Assembly: GCA_023266355.1 (NCBI GenBank)
Contig: JAHFQM010000003.1
Location: 482,012-546,011, forward strand
Source: Aquabacterium sp.
GTDB taxonomy: Bacteria > Pseudomonadota > Gammaproteobacteria > Burkholderiales > Burkholderiaceae_C
DNA: 64,000 bases
Direction of reading: 5' to 3'
The notes beneath the pieces were generated by a model that did not search any database, was not told the DNA's origin, and worked only from the letters and a program-made list of their open reading frames with translations. Positions 51,212 through 59,448 of the stretch are shown one piece after another. How positions within the stretch are numbered: the stretch's first letter is position 1; each line of letters starts with the position of its first letter. The position numbers were made by a program, and so were the translations under genes.

Positions 51212-53587
51212 TCAGGGCAGGTCGCCCTCGGACGGCGGGGCGTTGCTGGCGCGCGGCCCCACCGTGGCGCCCAGCCGGGCTTTCACCGACAGCGCCCGGC
51301 CTTGCAGGAGGTGCGCATAGACGGTCGCGTTCGACAGCACCTTCTTGACGTAGTCGCGCGTTTCGTTGAACGGGATGTTCTCGACCCAGGCGGCGGCGTC
51401 CAGGCGGTTGCCCTCGCGCCAACGGCGTGGCCGCGATGGGCCGGCGTTGTAGGCGGCAGCGGCCAGGGCCTGGGCGCCCTGGAAATCGTCCAGCACCAGC
51501 TTGAGATAGCCCGCGCCGATGCGCAGGTTGGTCTGCCGGTCGGTGATCTGTTCGGGCTTGAAGTCGATGTTGAGCTTGCGCGCCGTCCAGGCGGCGGTGG
51601 CGGGCATCACCTGCATCAAGCCGGCCGCCCCGACGGTGGATTTGGCCGCGACGATGAAGCGCGACTCCTGGCGGATGAGGCCGTACATGTAGGCCGGGTC
51701 CAGGCCGACCTCGCTGGCCGCGGCCAGAACGTCGTCGCGGAAGGGCATGGGGTAGCGCTGGCGCAGGTCGATCTCCTGACGGGTGCGCTCGCTGGAGTTG
51801 ATGCAGCGGTCCCAGATCTCGCGGCGGCAGGCCTCTTCGGCCACGGCCAGCAGTTCGCGGTCGCTCAGGCCGCCGGGCTTGCCCCAGGTGAGGGTGAAGT
51901 TCCACTCGCGCACGGCCTCGCTGCGCCAGCCCAGGGCCAGCATGCGCAAGGCGCGGTCCACCCCGGGCAGGGCGCGGGCCTGGGCCATCTCGGCCTCGGT
52001 CAGGGGCGCAGGGCGGGCGGGTTCGCGCGCCGGGCTGCGGTGCAGGGCTTCGGCGGCCAACTGGCCGTAGAAGGTGAGTGGGTTGGCCACCCGGCCCAGC
52101 AGCTCGTTCGCCTGCTGGCGGGCCGCGTCGTGGGATGGGTGGGCGCCGGCCGCGGCCGTCGTCGAGGCTGTGGCCGCGGCGGGTCGGGCGCGGGCCAGCA
52201 GCGCCTGCGCTTTCCAGTACTGCCAGGCGGCGTCTTGCTGCTGCTCGGGGGCCATGGCCTCGATGCCGGCCTCCACCAGGGTCCAGCGGGCGGGTGTGCC
52301 GCCGGTGGCCGAACGCAGGCCAGCGCGGACCATCCAGGCCAGCGTTTCCGGCGACCAGGCCGCGGCCAGGCGCGAAGCCTCGCCGCGCCATTCGCCGGTG
52401 CTGGCGGCCACGGCGCGGTCGGCCAGGGCGCGCTCGAAATAGGCGGGGGCCTCGGGCTGCAGGCGCCAAGCGGCCGAACGGCCCACCTGCGACCAGGCCC
52501 AGGCGGCCTCTTCGGCGCGCCAGTGCCAGCGCTCGCGCACGGGCTGTCCTTCGAGGGCGTTGGCAGCCGCCACGGGGTCGATGCCCGCCCAGCGGATGAG
52601 GGCCAGCAAGTTCAACGGCCCTTCCAGCTCGGGCGGCAAGCCCACGGGAACGGGCGCCAGCGTCGGCTTGGCCTTGGCTTTCTTCGCCGCCTTGCCACTC
52701 TTGCCACCCTTGGCTGAAGCGGATTTGCCCTTGCCTGTGCGGGCGCTGTCCGGGCCGATGCTGGCGCCGGGTGCATGGGCGCCGTTGTCGCCCGATGGCA
52801 AGCGCGCAGCTGCGGCCTGCGGCATCAGGAAGGCCTGCGGCTGGCCCATCAGGCGGTTGACGGCCTGCACCACGGTGTCGCCCAACAAGCGGGCGCTCTG
52901 CTGCACGGCACGGGGCTTGTCGGCCTCGATGGCCAGGCGCAACTTGCGCCAGACGTCGGCCTGGCTCAGCACGCCCGCGTCCAGCAACACCTTGGCCATG
53001 GCGTCGCAGCCGAAATCGGCGTCTTTCTGATTCCACCAGGCCTGGCGGGCCTGCTCGCGCCAGTCGCCCGGGCCCTCCATCGGCGTGCGGGTCTGTTGGC
53101 GCGCCAGCACACCCAGGCAGCTGACCTCGCGGTCGTCGTTCATGCGAAAGCTGGGCTGGATGCGCAGGAAGGTCGCCCAGTTCTGGCGTCGGCCCAGCTC
53201 CAACAACCAGTCGTTGCGGGCGCGGTCGGCCACGTAGCTGTCGGGCCAGCGCGCGAGGAACTCATCGACCTCCGCCGGGCCGATGTCCACCAGGCGCAGC
53301 TGGAAGTACCAGTAGTCGGCCCAGGGGGCCAGCGGGTGCTGGGCGGCGATGAGGGCATCGCGGTCGGCCAGCAGGCGCGCACGGTCGCGCACGCGCAGGG
53401 CCTCGCGGGCATCGCCCACCAGGCGGTCGTCGGTCGCAGCCACCTGGAGCGATGACTGGGCCTGGGCTGGCGCCAGCGGCGCGGCCAAGGCCACCGCCGC
53501 GGCGCCCGTGGCAAGCCATGCGCGCGCCCAACCGCGGGTGCGGCGGGACGCATACTTGTGCGTGTCTCTCAAAATCTGTTCTTCCAT
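51212..53587 (-). CDS. slt: Soluble lytic murein transglycosylase (Slt70 type)
   Basis: 791 residues: Sec signal (AWLATGAAAVALAAPLAPAQA), then an alpha-superhelical ring domain (about 50-600). The C-terminal SLT domain (about 630-760) has the catalytic Glu in YGLIRQESRF, followed by AAGLMQVMPATA, NLRIGAGYLKLVLDDF and LAAAAYNAGPSRP. It cleaves peptidoglycan glycan strands, forming 1,6-anhydro ends, in the periplasm. The Lys/Ala-rich insert near 310-340 is a local peculiarity. The ATG at 53587 faces the ATG of the next gene across only 5 bp. Confidence 0.93.
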   Translation of the reverse strand: MEEQILRDTHKYASRRTRGWARAWLATGAAAVALAAPLAPAQAQSSLQVAATDDRLVGDAREALRVRDRARLLADRDALIAAQHPLAPWADYWYFQLRLVDIGPAEVDEFLARWPDSYVADRARNDWLLELGRRQNWATFLRIQPSFRMNDDREVSCLGVLARQQTRTPMEGPGDWREQARQAWWNQKDADFGCDAMAKVLLDAGVLSQADVWRKLRLAIEADKPRAVQQSARLLGDTVVQAVNRLMGQPQAFLMPQAAAARLPSGDNGAHAPGASIGPDSARTGKGKSASAKGGKSGKAAKKAKAKPTLAPVPVGLPPELEGPLNLLALIRWAGIDPVAAANALEGQPVRERWHWRAEEAAWAWSQVGRSAAWRLQPEAPAYFERALADRAVAASTGEWRGEASRLAAAWSPETLAWMVRAGLRSATGGTPARWTLVEAGIEAMAPEQQQDAAWQYWKAQALLARARPAAATASTTAAAGAHPSHDAARQQANELLGRVANPLTFYGQLAAEALHRSPAREPARPAPLTEAEMAQARALPGVDRALRMLALGWRSEAVREWNFTLTWGKPGGLSDRELLAVAEEACRREIWDRCINSSERTRQEIDLRQRYPMPFRDDVLAAASEVGLDPAYMYGLIRQESRFIVAAKSTVGAAGLMQVMPATAAWTARKLNIDFKPEQITDRQTNLRIGAGYLKLVLDDFQGAQALAAAAYNAGPSRPRRWREGNRLDAAAWVENIPFNETRDYVKKVLSNATVYAHLLQGRALSVKARLGATVGPRASNAPPSEGDLP

Positions 53588-53592
53588 TCTCG

Positions 53593-54210
53593 ATGTCTGA
53601 GCCATCATCCCCGTCGTCGGCACCGCCCCCCTCCCCTGCACCGGCCGCCCCAGCAGCCAGTGACGACCGCGCCGCCTTGCGCCAGCGCCTGCTGCAGGCC
53701 CGCAGCGCCTGGGCCGAGACCCCGCCCTTCGCCGCAGCGCAGCAGCGTGTACAGGCCCAGCTCATGCGCGCACTGGAACGGCTGGAGCCCAACTGTTTGG
53801 GCGTGTATTGGCCCCTTGCAGGTGAATTTAACCCAAGGGATGCCGCCCTCCAGGCCAAAGCCCTGTGGGGATGCCGCCTGGCCTTGCCTTTTGCCCGCAA
53901 AACACCCCGCGAGATGCAGTTCCTGGCCTGGGATGGCGAGGCGCCGTCGCACCAAGACGAGTGCGGCATCTTCACCGCCCAGGGCGAGCCCGTCGTGCCC
54001 GACGTCGTTCTGGTGCCCTGCGTGGGTTTCACCGATGAAGGCTTCCGGCTGGGATACGGCGGCGGCTACTTCGACCGCTACCTGGCGGCCCACCCCGAGG
54101 TCACGGCGGTGGGCTTGGGTTGGGCGCTCGGCCGGCTCACCCACGCCGAGCTGAACCCCCTGCCCCATGACCAACCCTTGGTCGGGGTGATCACAGAAGG
54201 CGACAGCTGA
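53593..54210 (+). CDS. 5-formyltetrahydrofolate cyclo-ligase
   Basis: 205 residues. Converts 5-formyl-THF to 5,10-methenyl-THF with ATP. Family motifs: RAALRQRLLQAR (basic N-terminal helix, about 25-36), GVYWPLAGEFNP, CRLALPFARK, DVVLVPCVGFTDEGFRLGYGGGYFDRYL (ATP/folate loop, near 155) and GLGWALGRL. A Ser/Pro/Ala stretch of about 20 residues precedes the family domain, so a later start is possible. No Shine-Dalgarno is visible in front of this ATG. Divergent from slt. Confidence 0.92.
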   Translation: MSEPSSPSSAPPPSPAPAAPAASDDRAALRQRLLQARSAWAETPPFAAAQQRVQAQLMRALERLEPNCLGVYWPLAGEFNPRDAALQAKALWGCRLALPFARKTPREMQFLAWDGEAPSHQDECGIFTAQGEPVVPDVVLVPCVGFTDEGFRLGYGGGYFDRYLAAHPEVTAVGLGWALGRLTHAELNPLPHDQPLVGVITEGDS

Positions 54211-54358
54211 GCTGGATGTGACGCGTTTGACGCCCCTCAGACGCGGGGTGATGGGTGTGAACCCTGAGCGTTATCCGGCGGGCGGCACGGAAGATGACAC
54301 CCATGACTCGCCAGGGCGACGCAGAGCGCCCGACATTCCACACACCAAGGACGTGAAC

Positions 54359-55066
54359 ATGACACTCATCAAGCATTTCGCCGTGTTGTCTCTGGCCGCT
54401 GTTGCCAGCGTCGCCTCGGCCGCCACCCAGCCCCTGAACACCATCACCGACTCGTACGTGACGCTCAGCACGAGCGTCCTGTCGGCGAACTCGTTCACGG
54501 CCTCCGCTCTGGGCGGCTCGACCTACAACAGCAGCACCGGCAAGCTGACCGACGCCGTCGCTTCGGCCTCGACCACCACCAACCCCGGCGCCCTGACCGT
54601 GGCCTACAACAGCACCTCGGGCCTGTCCCTGAGCGGTTCGCTGTCGGGCCTGGGCGTCACCGTCAACATGACGGGCTTCTCCTACGACGCGGCCAGCAAC
54701 ACGCTGTTCGGCAACCTGGCCGTGAACACCCTGCTGGGCAACGCCACGTACACCAACCAGGCCATCCTGGTGGCCGGCACCGAAGTGGGCACCCTGGGCA
54801 GCAACAGCCTGGACAGCGTGACGACGTCGGCCTCGGCGCGCGACCTGAACTACACGCTCAGCAACTTCACCATGGCGGCTGACCTGAACACCAAGCTGGG
54901 CACCCTGGCTTCCCGCTTCGCGTGGCTGCCCACCGCCGTGTCGAACGTGGTCGTGTACACCAAGCCCACGGCCGCCATCCCCGAACCCAGCACCTACGCC
55001 CTCATGGGCCTGGGCCTGGTCGGCATCGCCGCCATCTCGCGCCGCCGCCAAGCCGCCAACAGCTGA
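54359..55066 (+). CDS. PEP-CTERM sorting-signal protein
   Basis: 235 residues: Sec signal (KHFAVLSLAAVASVASA), a Ser/Thr/Asn-rich beta body with repeated NST-type segments, and a C-terminal PEP-CTERM signal (AAIPEPSTYALMGLGLVGIAA then SRRR). Such proteins are processed by exosortase and deposited in the exopolysaccharide matrix. No catalytic domain seen. The ATG at 54359 directly precedes the signal peptide. A strong terminator follows. Confidence 0.9.
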   Translation: MTLIKHFAVLSLAAVASVASAATQPLNTITDSYVTLSTSVLSANSFTASALGGSTYNSSTGKLTDAVASASTTTNPGALTVAYNSTSGLSLSGSLSGLGVTVNMTGFSYDAASNTLFGNLAVNTLLGNATYTNQAILVAGTEVGTLGSNSLDSVTTSASARDLNYTLSNFTMAADLNTKLGTLASRFAWLPTAVSNVVVYTKPTAAIPEPSTYALMGLGLVGIAAISRRRQAANS

Positions 55067-55089
55067 TCACAGCGCAGGCTTCGGCACAA

Positions 55090-55115
55090 AAAAAGCTCCC
55101 CACGGGGAGCTTTTT
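55090..55115. terminator. Bidirectional intrinsic terminator
   Basis: AGCTCCCC/GGGGAGCT forms an 8-bp stem with a 2-nt loop, flanked by A and T tracts on either side. It serves both the PEP-CTERM gene (plus) and ompW (minus). Confidence 0.93.
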
Positions 55116-55165
55116 CATGGATACCGGCAGGGCGCTGTGAGAACGCCCCGCCCGATGCCTCAGGC

Positions 55166-55783
55166 TCAGAAGCGGTAGCCAATGCCGATGCCGAACAACA
55201 CCGGGTCCACCTTGATCGTGCCCAGGTTCGTGCCGTTGGCCGACAGGTCGGTGCGGATGTAAACCTTCTTGACGTCCACGTTCAGGTACACATTCTTGGC
55301 CACGGGGATGTCCAAGCCTGCTTGCAGCGCAGGGCCCCAGCTGCTCTTCTCAATCGAAAAACCGGCCGGCAGGCTCACGCTGGAGAAGCGGGTGTAGTTC
55401 AGACCCGCACCCACGTAAGGACGCACCTGGCCTTCGGGCAGGAAGTGGTACTGCACCGTCAGCGTGGGCGGCAAGTGCTTGAGGGTACCGATCTTGCCGC
55501 CATGGGCGCTGGAACTCACGTCCTGCTTTTGCGGGTAGGTCAGGATCAACTCGGCAGCGATGTTACGGGTGATGAAGTAGGTGAAGTCCACCTCAGGCAT
55601 CCACTTGCTGTTGATGCTGACATCGGTGATGGCAATACTGTCCTTGTTGGCAGCTTCCAGGTGCACAGCGCGGGCGCGGACCAGCCAGGGGCCCTCGGCG
55701 GTCTGGGCCATCAGGGGGGCGCTCAGGGCGGACAGGGCCAGAGCGGCAGCGGCGACGCGGGTCAGGGCAGATGTCTTGGTCAT
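55166..55783 (-). CDS. ompW: OmpW family outer membrane protein
   Basis: 205 residues with a Sec signal (ALALSALSAPLMAQ) and an 8-stranded beta-barrel pattern: WLVRARAVHLEAA, VDFTYFITRNIAAELILTYPQKQDV, LPPTLTVQYHFLP, VRPYVGAGLNYTRFSS, YLNVDVKKVYIRTDL, ending VLFGIGIGYRF, with the terminal Phe recognised by the BAM machinery. OmpW proteins form narrow hydrophobic channels for small apolar molecules and are often induced under low oxygen or stress. A good AAGGA site precedes the ATG. Confidence 0.95.
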   Translation of the reverse strand: MTKTSALTRVAAAALALSALSAPLMAQTAEGPWLVRARAVHLEAANKDSIAITDVSINSKWMPEVDFTYFITRNIAAELILTYPQKQDVSSSAHGGKIGTLKHLPPTLTVQYHFLPEGQVRPYVGAGLNYTRFSSVSLPAGFSIEKSSWGPALQAGLDIPVAKNVYLNVDVKKVYIRTDLSANGTNLGTIKVDPVLFGIGIGYRF

Positions 55784-55872
55784 GGTGAGATCCTTCTTGT
55801 GCGAGGGTTCGCTGGCGACGCGGACTGCGTTTCGCCATGAACACATTGCATCAGTGGGAACCCGCGGTCTGC

Positions 55873-55886
55873 TTGACTCAGCGCAA
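55873..55886. promoter_or_regulatory. Possible FNR/ANR-type half-conserved site upstream of ompW
   Basis: TTGAC-TCAG-CGCAA fits TTGAT-N4-ATCAA at 7 of 10 positions and lies about 90 bp upstream of the ompW start. ompW is a known FNR-family target in several proteobacteria. Weak evidence here. Confidence 0.25.
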
Positions 55887-55994
55887 GTCGCTCAAGCTGG
55901 CCCTGCTGCGAAGAGGGCCATTGAGGTTACTTTTTGACGCACATCAGTTTCGGCGCCCAACACGGCGCGAATCCGATGCGTTTGGGCAACGCCC

Positions 55995-56834
55995 TCACCA
56001 ACCCAGGCGCTCGCAGATGGCCTTGACCGTGGTGGCCTGGTTCATCGTGTAGAAGTGCAGGCCGGGCACACCGGCACAGCGCAACTGGTCGCACAGGTCG
56101 GTGACCACGTCGAGGCCAAAGGCCTGGATGGAGGCCTTGTCGTCGCCAAAGCCTTCCAGGCGGGTGCGGATCCAGCGCGGCACCTCGGCCCCGCAAGCGT
56201 CCGAGAAACGGATGAGCTGGCTGGCGTTGGTGATGGGCATGATGCCCGGCACCACGGGGATGGTCGCGCCGGCCTTCTCGGCCTCATCGACGAAGCGGAA
56301 GTAAGCGTCGGTGTTGAAGAAATACTGCGTGATGGCCACGTCGGCGCCGGCCTTGACCTTGGTGACGTAGGCCTGCAGGTCGGCCTGCGGGTTGCGCGCC
56401 TGCGGGTGCATCTCCGGGTAGGCGCCCACCTCGATGTGGAAGTGGCTGCCGGTTTCTTCGCGGATGAAGGCCACCAGCTCGCTGGCGTACTTGAACTCGC
56501 CGAAACCGCCATAACCGCTGGGCAAATCACCGCGCAAGGCCACGATGCGCTTGACGCCATCGGCCTTGAACTGGGCGAGCTGCTCGCGCACGCTGGCCTT
56601 GCTGGCGCCGATGCAGGAGAAGTGCGGCGCCGCATCGAAGCCTTCGGCCAGGATGGCGCGCACGGTCTGGATGGTGCCGTCCTGCGTCGAGCCGCCCGCG
56701 CCGTAGGTCACGGAGCAGTACTCGGGCTGGAGCGGGTAGAGCTGCTGGCGCACGGCGGCCAGCTTGTCCGCGCCTTCGGGGGTCTTGGGCGGGAAGAACT
56801 CCAGGCTGATGGGCAAGCGATGCTGGGTGGTCAT
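55995..56834 (-). CDS. metF: Methylenetetrahydrofolate reductase
   Basis: 279-residue FAD-dependent TIM-barrel enzyme that reduces 5,10-methylene-THF to 5-methyl-THF for methionine synthesis. Motifs: SLEFFPPKTPEG at the N-terminus (catalytic Glu), VTYGAGGST, LRGDLPSG, AYPEMHPQA, QYFFNTDAYFRF, VPGIMPITN, and the C-terminal GLHFYTMNQA. Starts 18 bp after tlyA and belongs to the SAM-recycling operon with ahcY. Confidence 0.96.
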   Translation of the reverse strand: MTTQHRLPISLEFFPPKTPEGADKLAAVRQQLYPLQPEYCSVTYGAGGSTQDGTIQTVRAILAEGFDAAPHFSCIGASKASVREQLAQFKADGVKRIVALRGDLPSGYGGFGEFKYASELVAFIREETGSHFHIEVGAYPEMHPQARNPQADLQAYVTKVKAGADVAITQYFFNTDAYFRFVDEAEKAGATIPVVPGIMPITNASQLIRFSDACGAEVPRWIRTRLEGFGDDKASIQAFGLDVVTDLCDQLRCAGVPGLHFYTMNQATTVKAICERLGW

Positions 56835-56852
56835 GGGGATGTCGGCTGAAAT

Positions 56853-57620
56853 TCAGGCGGCCACGGGCGACTGCGCCCAGATGAAGAATTCGAGGTTGCC
56901 GTCGCCACCGGCGATCGGGCTGGCAAAGCCTTTGTGGACCTTCCAACCCAGGTCGGTGCAGGCGCGGCGCACCATGTCGCGGGCACGGGCGTGCTGGGCC
57001 GGGTCTTTGACCACGCCACCCTTGCCGACGTGCTCCTTGCCGACTTCGAACTGCGGCTTGATGAGCATGAGCGCCTGGCCGCCCGGCTTGAGCCAGGGCC
57101 CCAGGTGCGGCACGATCTTCGACAAAGCGATGAAAGACAGGTCGGCCACGATCAGGTCGAAACCTTCGGCCGGCGCGTGCTCGCGCAGCGGGCTGCCCTC
57201 GAGCTCGCGGGCGTTGACGTTTTCCAGGCAGACCACGCGCTCGTCGGTCTTGAGCTTGTCGTGCAGCTGGCCATGGCCAACTTCCACGCCAACCACGCGG
57301 CTGGCGCCTTGCGTGAGCAGCACGTCGGTGAAACCGCCGGTGCTCTGGCCCACGTCCAGGCAAGCCATGCCGGCCACGTCCAGGCCCACCTGGGCCAGGG
57401 CGCCTTCGAGCTTCAGACCGGCGCGGGACACCCAGCGCAGCTCATCGTCATTGGTGACGCGCAGTTGCGCATCTTCGGGCAGGTCCTCACCGGCCTTGCG
57501 CAGCGTGGTCCAGCCCTTGGGGCCGAGCCATTGCGCAGCGCCAGCCTCCACCAGTCGGTGGGCGGCGGAGCGGGTGGGCGCGTGGCCCCCGGCGACGAGC
57601 AGTTGATCGGCTCTTGGCAT
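56853..57620 (-). CDS. tlyA: TlyA-type rRNA 2'-O-methyltransferase / hemolysin family
   Basis: 255 residues: an S4 RNA-binding domain (about 3-65, RADQLLVAGGHAPTRSAAHRLVEAG), then an FtsJ-like SAM-dependent methyltransferase with YVSRAGLKLEGAL-type entry (WVSRAGLKLEGAL), the SAM motif CLDVGQSTGGFTDVLL, and IVADLSFIAL. The K-D-K-E-type tetrad is plausibly complete but not checked by structure. In other bacteria TlyA methylates cytidines of 16S/23S rRNA. Sitting between ahcY and metF makes biochemical sense because methyltransferases produce SAH. Confidence 0.92.
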   Translation of the reverse strand: MPRADQLLVAGGHAPTRSAAHRLVEAGAAQWLGPKGWTTLRKAGEDLPEDAQLRVTNDDELRWVSRAGLKLEGALAQVGLDVAGMACLDVGQSTGGFTDVLLTQGASRVVGVEVGHGQLHDKLKTDERVVCLENVNARELEGSPLREHAPAEGFDLIVADLSFIALSKIVPHLGPWLKPGGQALMLIKPQFEVGKEHVGKGGVVKDPAQHARARDMVRRACTDLGWKVHKGFASPIAGGDGNLEFFIWAQSPVAA

Positions 57621-57659
57621 TCAATTCCTTGTGCGCGCGGCCTGTGTGCACCGCGCGGT

Positions 57660-57750
57660 TTGATCCAGCAACCTCCGCGGATCCGGCTTGGCCGGTCCGC
57701 TGGAGGTGCCCCCCAGAGAGGGGGGCCGCCAAAGGCGGTAGGGGGGGAGA
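57660..57750. repeat. REP-like stem-loop intergenic element
   Basis: The 130-bp ahcY/tlyA gap contains back-to-back hairpins: a long imperfect stem built on CCTCCGCGGA/TCCGCTGGAGG, a perfect GCCCCCC-AGAGA-GGGGGGC hairpin (57708-57726), and GCCGCC-AAA-GGCGG. The form resembles the G-tract palindromic intergenic repeats frequent in Burkholderiales genomes. No second copy is visible in the window. Confidence 0.5.
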
Positions 57751-59199
57751 TCAATAACGGTAAGTGTCGGGCTTGTAAGGACCCTGCTTCGGCACGCCGA
57801 TGTAGGCGGCCTGCTCGTCGCTCAGCTCGGTCAGCTGGGCGTTGAGCGTGGTCAGTTGCAGGCGCGCCACCTTCTCGTCGAGGTGCTTAGGCAGCACGTA
57901 GACCTTGCCGATGTCGTAGGCGTCCTTGTGGGCGAACAGCTCGATCTGGGCGATGGTCTGGTTGGCGAAGCTCGACGACATCACGTAGCTGGGGTGACCC
58001 GTGCCGCAGCCCAGGTTCACCAGGCGGCCCTTGGCCAGCAGGATGATGCGCTTGCCGTCCTTGAAGATGACGTGGTCCACCTGCGGCTTGATCTCTTCCC
58101 ACTCGCAGTTCTGCTCCAGCTTGGCGACCTGGATCTCGTTGTCGAAGTGGCCGATGTTGCAGACGATGGCGTTGTTCTTCATCGCAGCCATGTGCTCATA
58201 GGTGATCACGTCGCGGTTGCCGGTCGTGGTCACGAAGATGTCGGCCTTGTCGGCAGCCCAGTCCATCGTGACGACGCGGTAGCCTTCCATGGCGGCCTGC
58301 AGGGCGTTGATGGGGTCGATTTCCGTGACCCACACCTGGGCCGACAGGGCGCGCAGGGCCTGGGCCGAGCCCTTGCCCACGTCACCGTAGCCAGCGACCA
58401 CGGCGACCTTGCCGGCAATCATGACGTCGGTGGCGCGCTTGATGCCGTCCACCAGGGACTCGCGGCAGCCGTACAGGTTGTCGAACTTGGACTTGGTGAC
58501 CGAGTCGTTGACGTTGATGGCGCGGAACATCAGGGTGCCCTTGGCCGACATCTCGTTCAAGCGGTGCACGCCGGTCGTGGTCTCTTCGGTCACGCCGATG
58601 ATCTCGGCGCCCTTGCGGCTGTACCAGGTGGCATCGACGGCCAGCTTGGCCTTGATGGCGGCAAACAGGATGCGCTCTTCTTCGCTGCCCGGGTTGGCCA
58701 GCACGCTTTGGTCCTTCTCGGCGGCCTTGCCCAGGTGCATCAGCATGGTGGCGTCACCGCCGTCGTCCAGGATCATGTTGGGGCCTTCGCCCGCGGTGCC
58801 CTTGGCGCCGAATTCGAAGATGCGGTGGGTGTAGTCCCAGTAATCTTCCAGCGACTCGCCCTTGTAGGCGAACACGGGCGTGCCGGCGGCCACCAGGGCA
58901 GCGGCAGCGTGGTCTTGCGTGGAGTAGATGTTGCACGAAGCCCAGCGGACTTCCGCGCCCAAGGCCTGCAGCGTTTCCACCAGCACGCCGGTCTGGATGG
59001 TCATGTGCAGCGAGCCGGTCACGCGCGCGCCCTTGAGCGGCTGCGTGGCGGCGTATTCCTTGCGGATGGCCATCAGCGCGGGCATTTCGTGCTCGGCGAT
59101 GGTCAGCTCCTTGCGGCCCCATTCGGCCAGGGACATGTCGGCGACGACGCAATCGACGCCTTGGAAGGAGGTTTCGAGGGATTTCAACACAGCGTTCAT
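57751..59199 (-). CDS. ahcY: Adenosylhomocysteinase (S-adenosylhomocysteine hydrolase)
   Basis: 482-residue NAD-dependent enzyme that splits SAH into adenosine and homocysteine. Family features are intact: [45 protein letters not shown], the NAD loop [33 protein letters not shown] and the C-terminal [12 protein letters not shown]. The length and the extra segment near 150-190 fit the proteobacterial form. It is preceded by an SAH riboswitch and its own promoter, and leads the ahcY-tlyA-metF cluster. Confidence 0.97.
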   Translation of the reverse strand: MNAVLKSLETSFQGVDCVVADMSLAEWGRKELTIAEHEMPALMAIRKEYAATQPLKGARVTGSLHMTIQTGVLVETLQALGAEVRWASCNIYSTQDHAAAALVAAGTPVFAYKGESLEDYWDYTHRIFEFGAKGTAGEGPNMILDDGGDATMLMHLGKAAEKDQSVLANPGSEEERILFAAIKAKLAVDATWYSRKGAEIIGVTEETTTGVHRLNEMSAKGTLMFRAINVNDSVTKSKFDNLYGCRESLVDGIKRATDVMIAGKVAVVAGYGDVGKGSAQALRALSAQVWVTEIDPINALQAAMEGYRVVTMDWAADKADIFVTTTGNRDVITYEHMAAMKNNAIVCNIGHFDNEIQVAKLEQNCEWEEIKPQVDHVIFKDGKRIILLAKGRLVNLGCGTGHPSYVMSSSFANQTIAQIELFAHKDAYDIGKVYVLPKHLDEKVARLQLTTLNAQLTELSDEQAAYIGVPKQGPYKPDTYRY

Positions 59200-59314
59200 G
59201 GACTCAGCTCCGAAGTGGGGTTCGAATGCCGCCGTGTGCTGCAGGGGGCCTCACGCGCCCATGAAAAGATGCGCGAACGTGAAGCGGGAATGACTCACCC
59301 AGCGGGACACATGC

Positions 59315-59412
59315 GGGTGAGCGCCGTTGCAAAAAACAAGCTTCCGAGCCTGGGGACGGTGCTGCCTGAACGGATTCAGGGGCAGCCCGAGCCTTGCAAC
59401 GCTCCTCGGAAG
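59315..59412 (-). ncRNA. SAH riboswitch in the ahcY leader
   Basis: On the minus strand the leader has the conserved core of the S-adenosylhomocysteine riboswitch: CCGAGGAGCGTTGC, then a variable hairpin (CTGCCCCTGAATC / GTTCAGGCAGC), then CCCAGGCTCGG pairing back with CCGAG, and finally GCAACGGCGCTCACC forming the pseudoknot helix with GGAGCG. SAH riboswitches turn ahcY on when SAH builds up. It starts a few bases after the predicted transcription start and lies about 115 nt ahead of the ATG. Confidence 0.93.
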
Positions 59413-59419
59413 AGTGCGG

Positions 59420-59448
59420 ATTATAGGACGGGCGCGCCGTCTTGTCCT
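59420..59448 (-). promoter_or_regulatory. ahcY sigma-70 promoter
   Basis: Minus strand: a consensus -10 TATAAT (59425-59420) with AGGACA as -35 (59448-59443) at a 17-bp spacing. The -10 box overlaps the TAA stop codon of the upstream diguanylate cyclase gene. The predicted start, about 7 nt on, coincides with the 5' end of the riboswitch. Confidence 0.8.
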
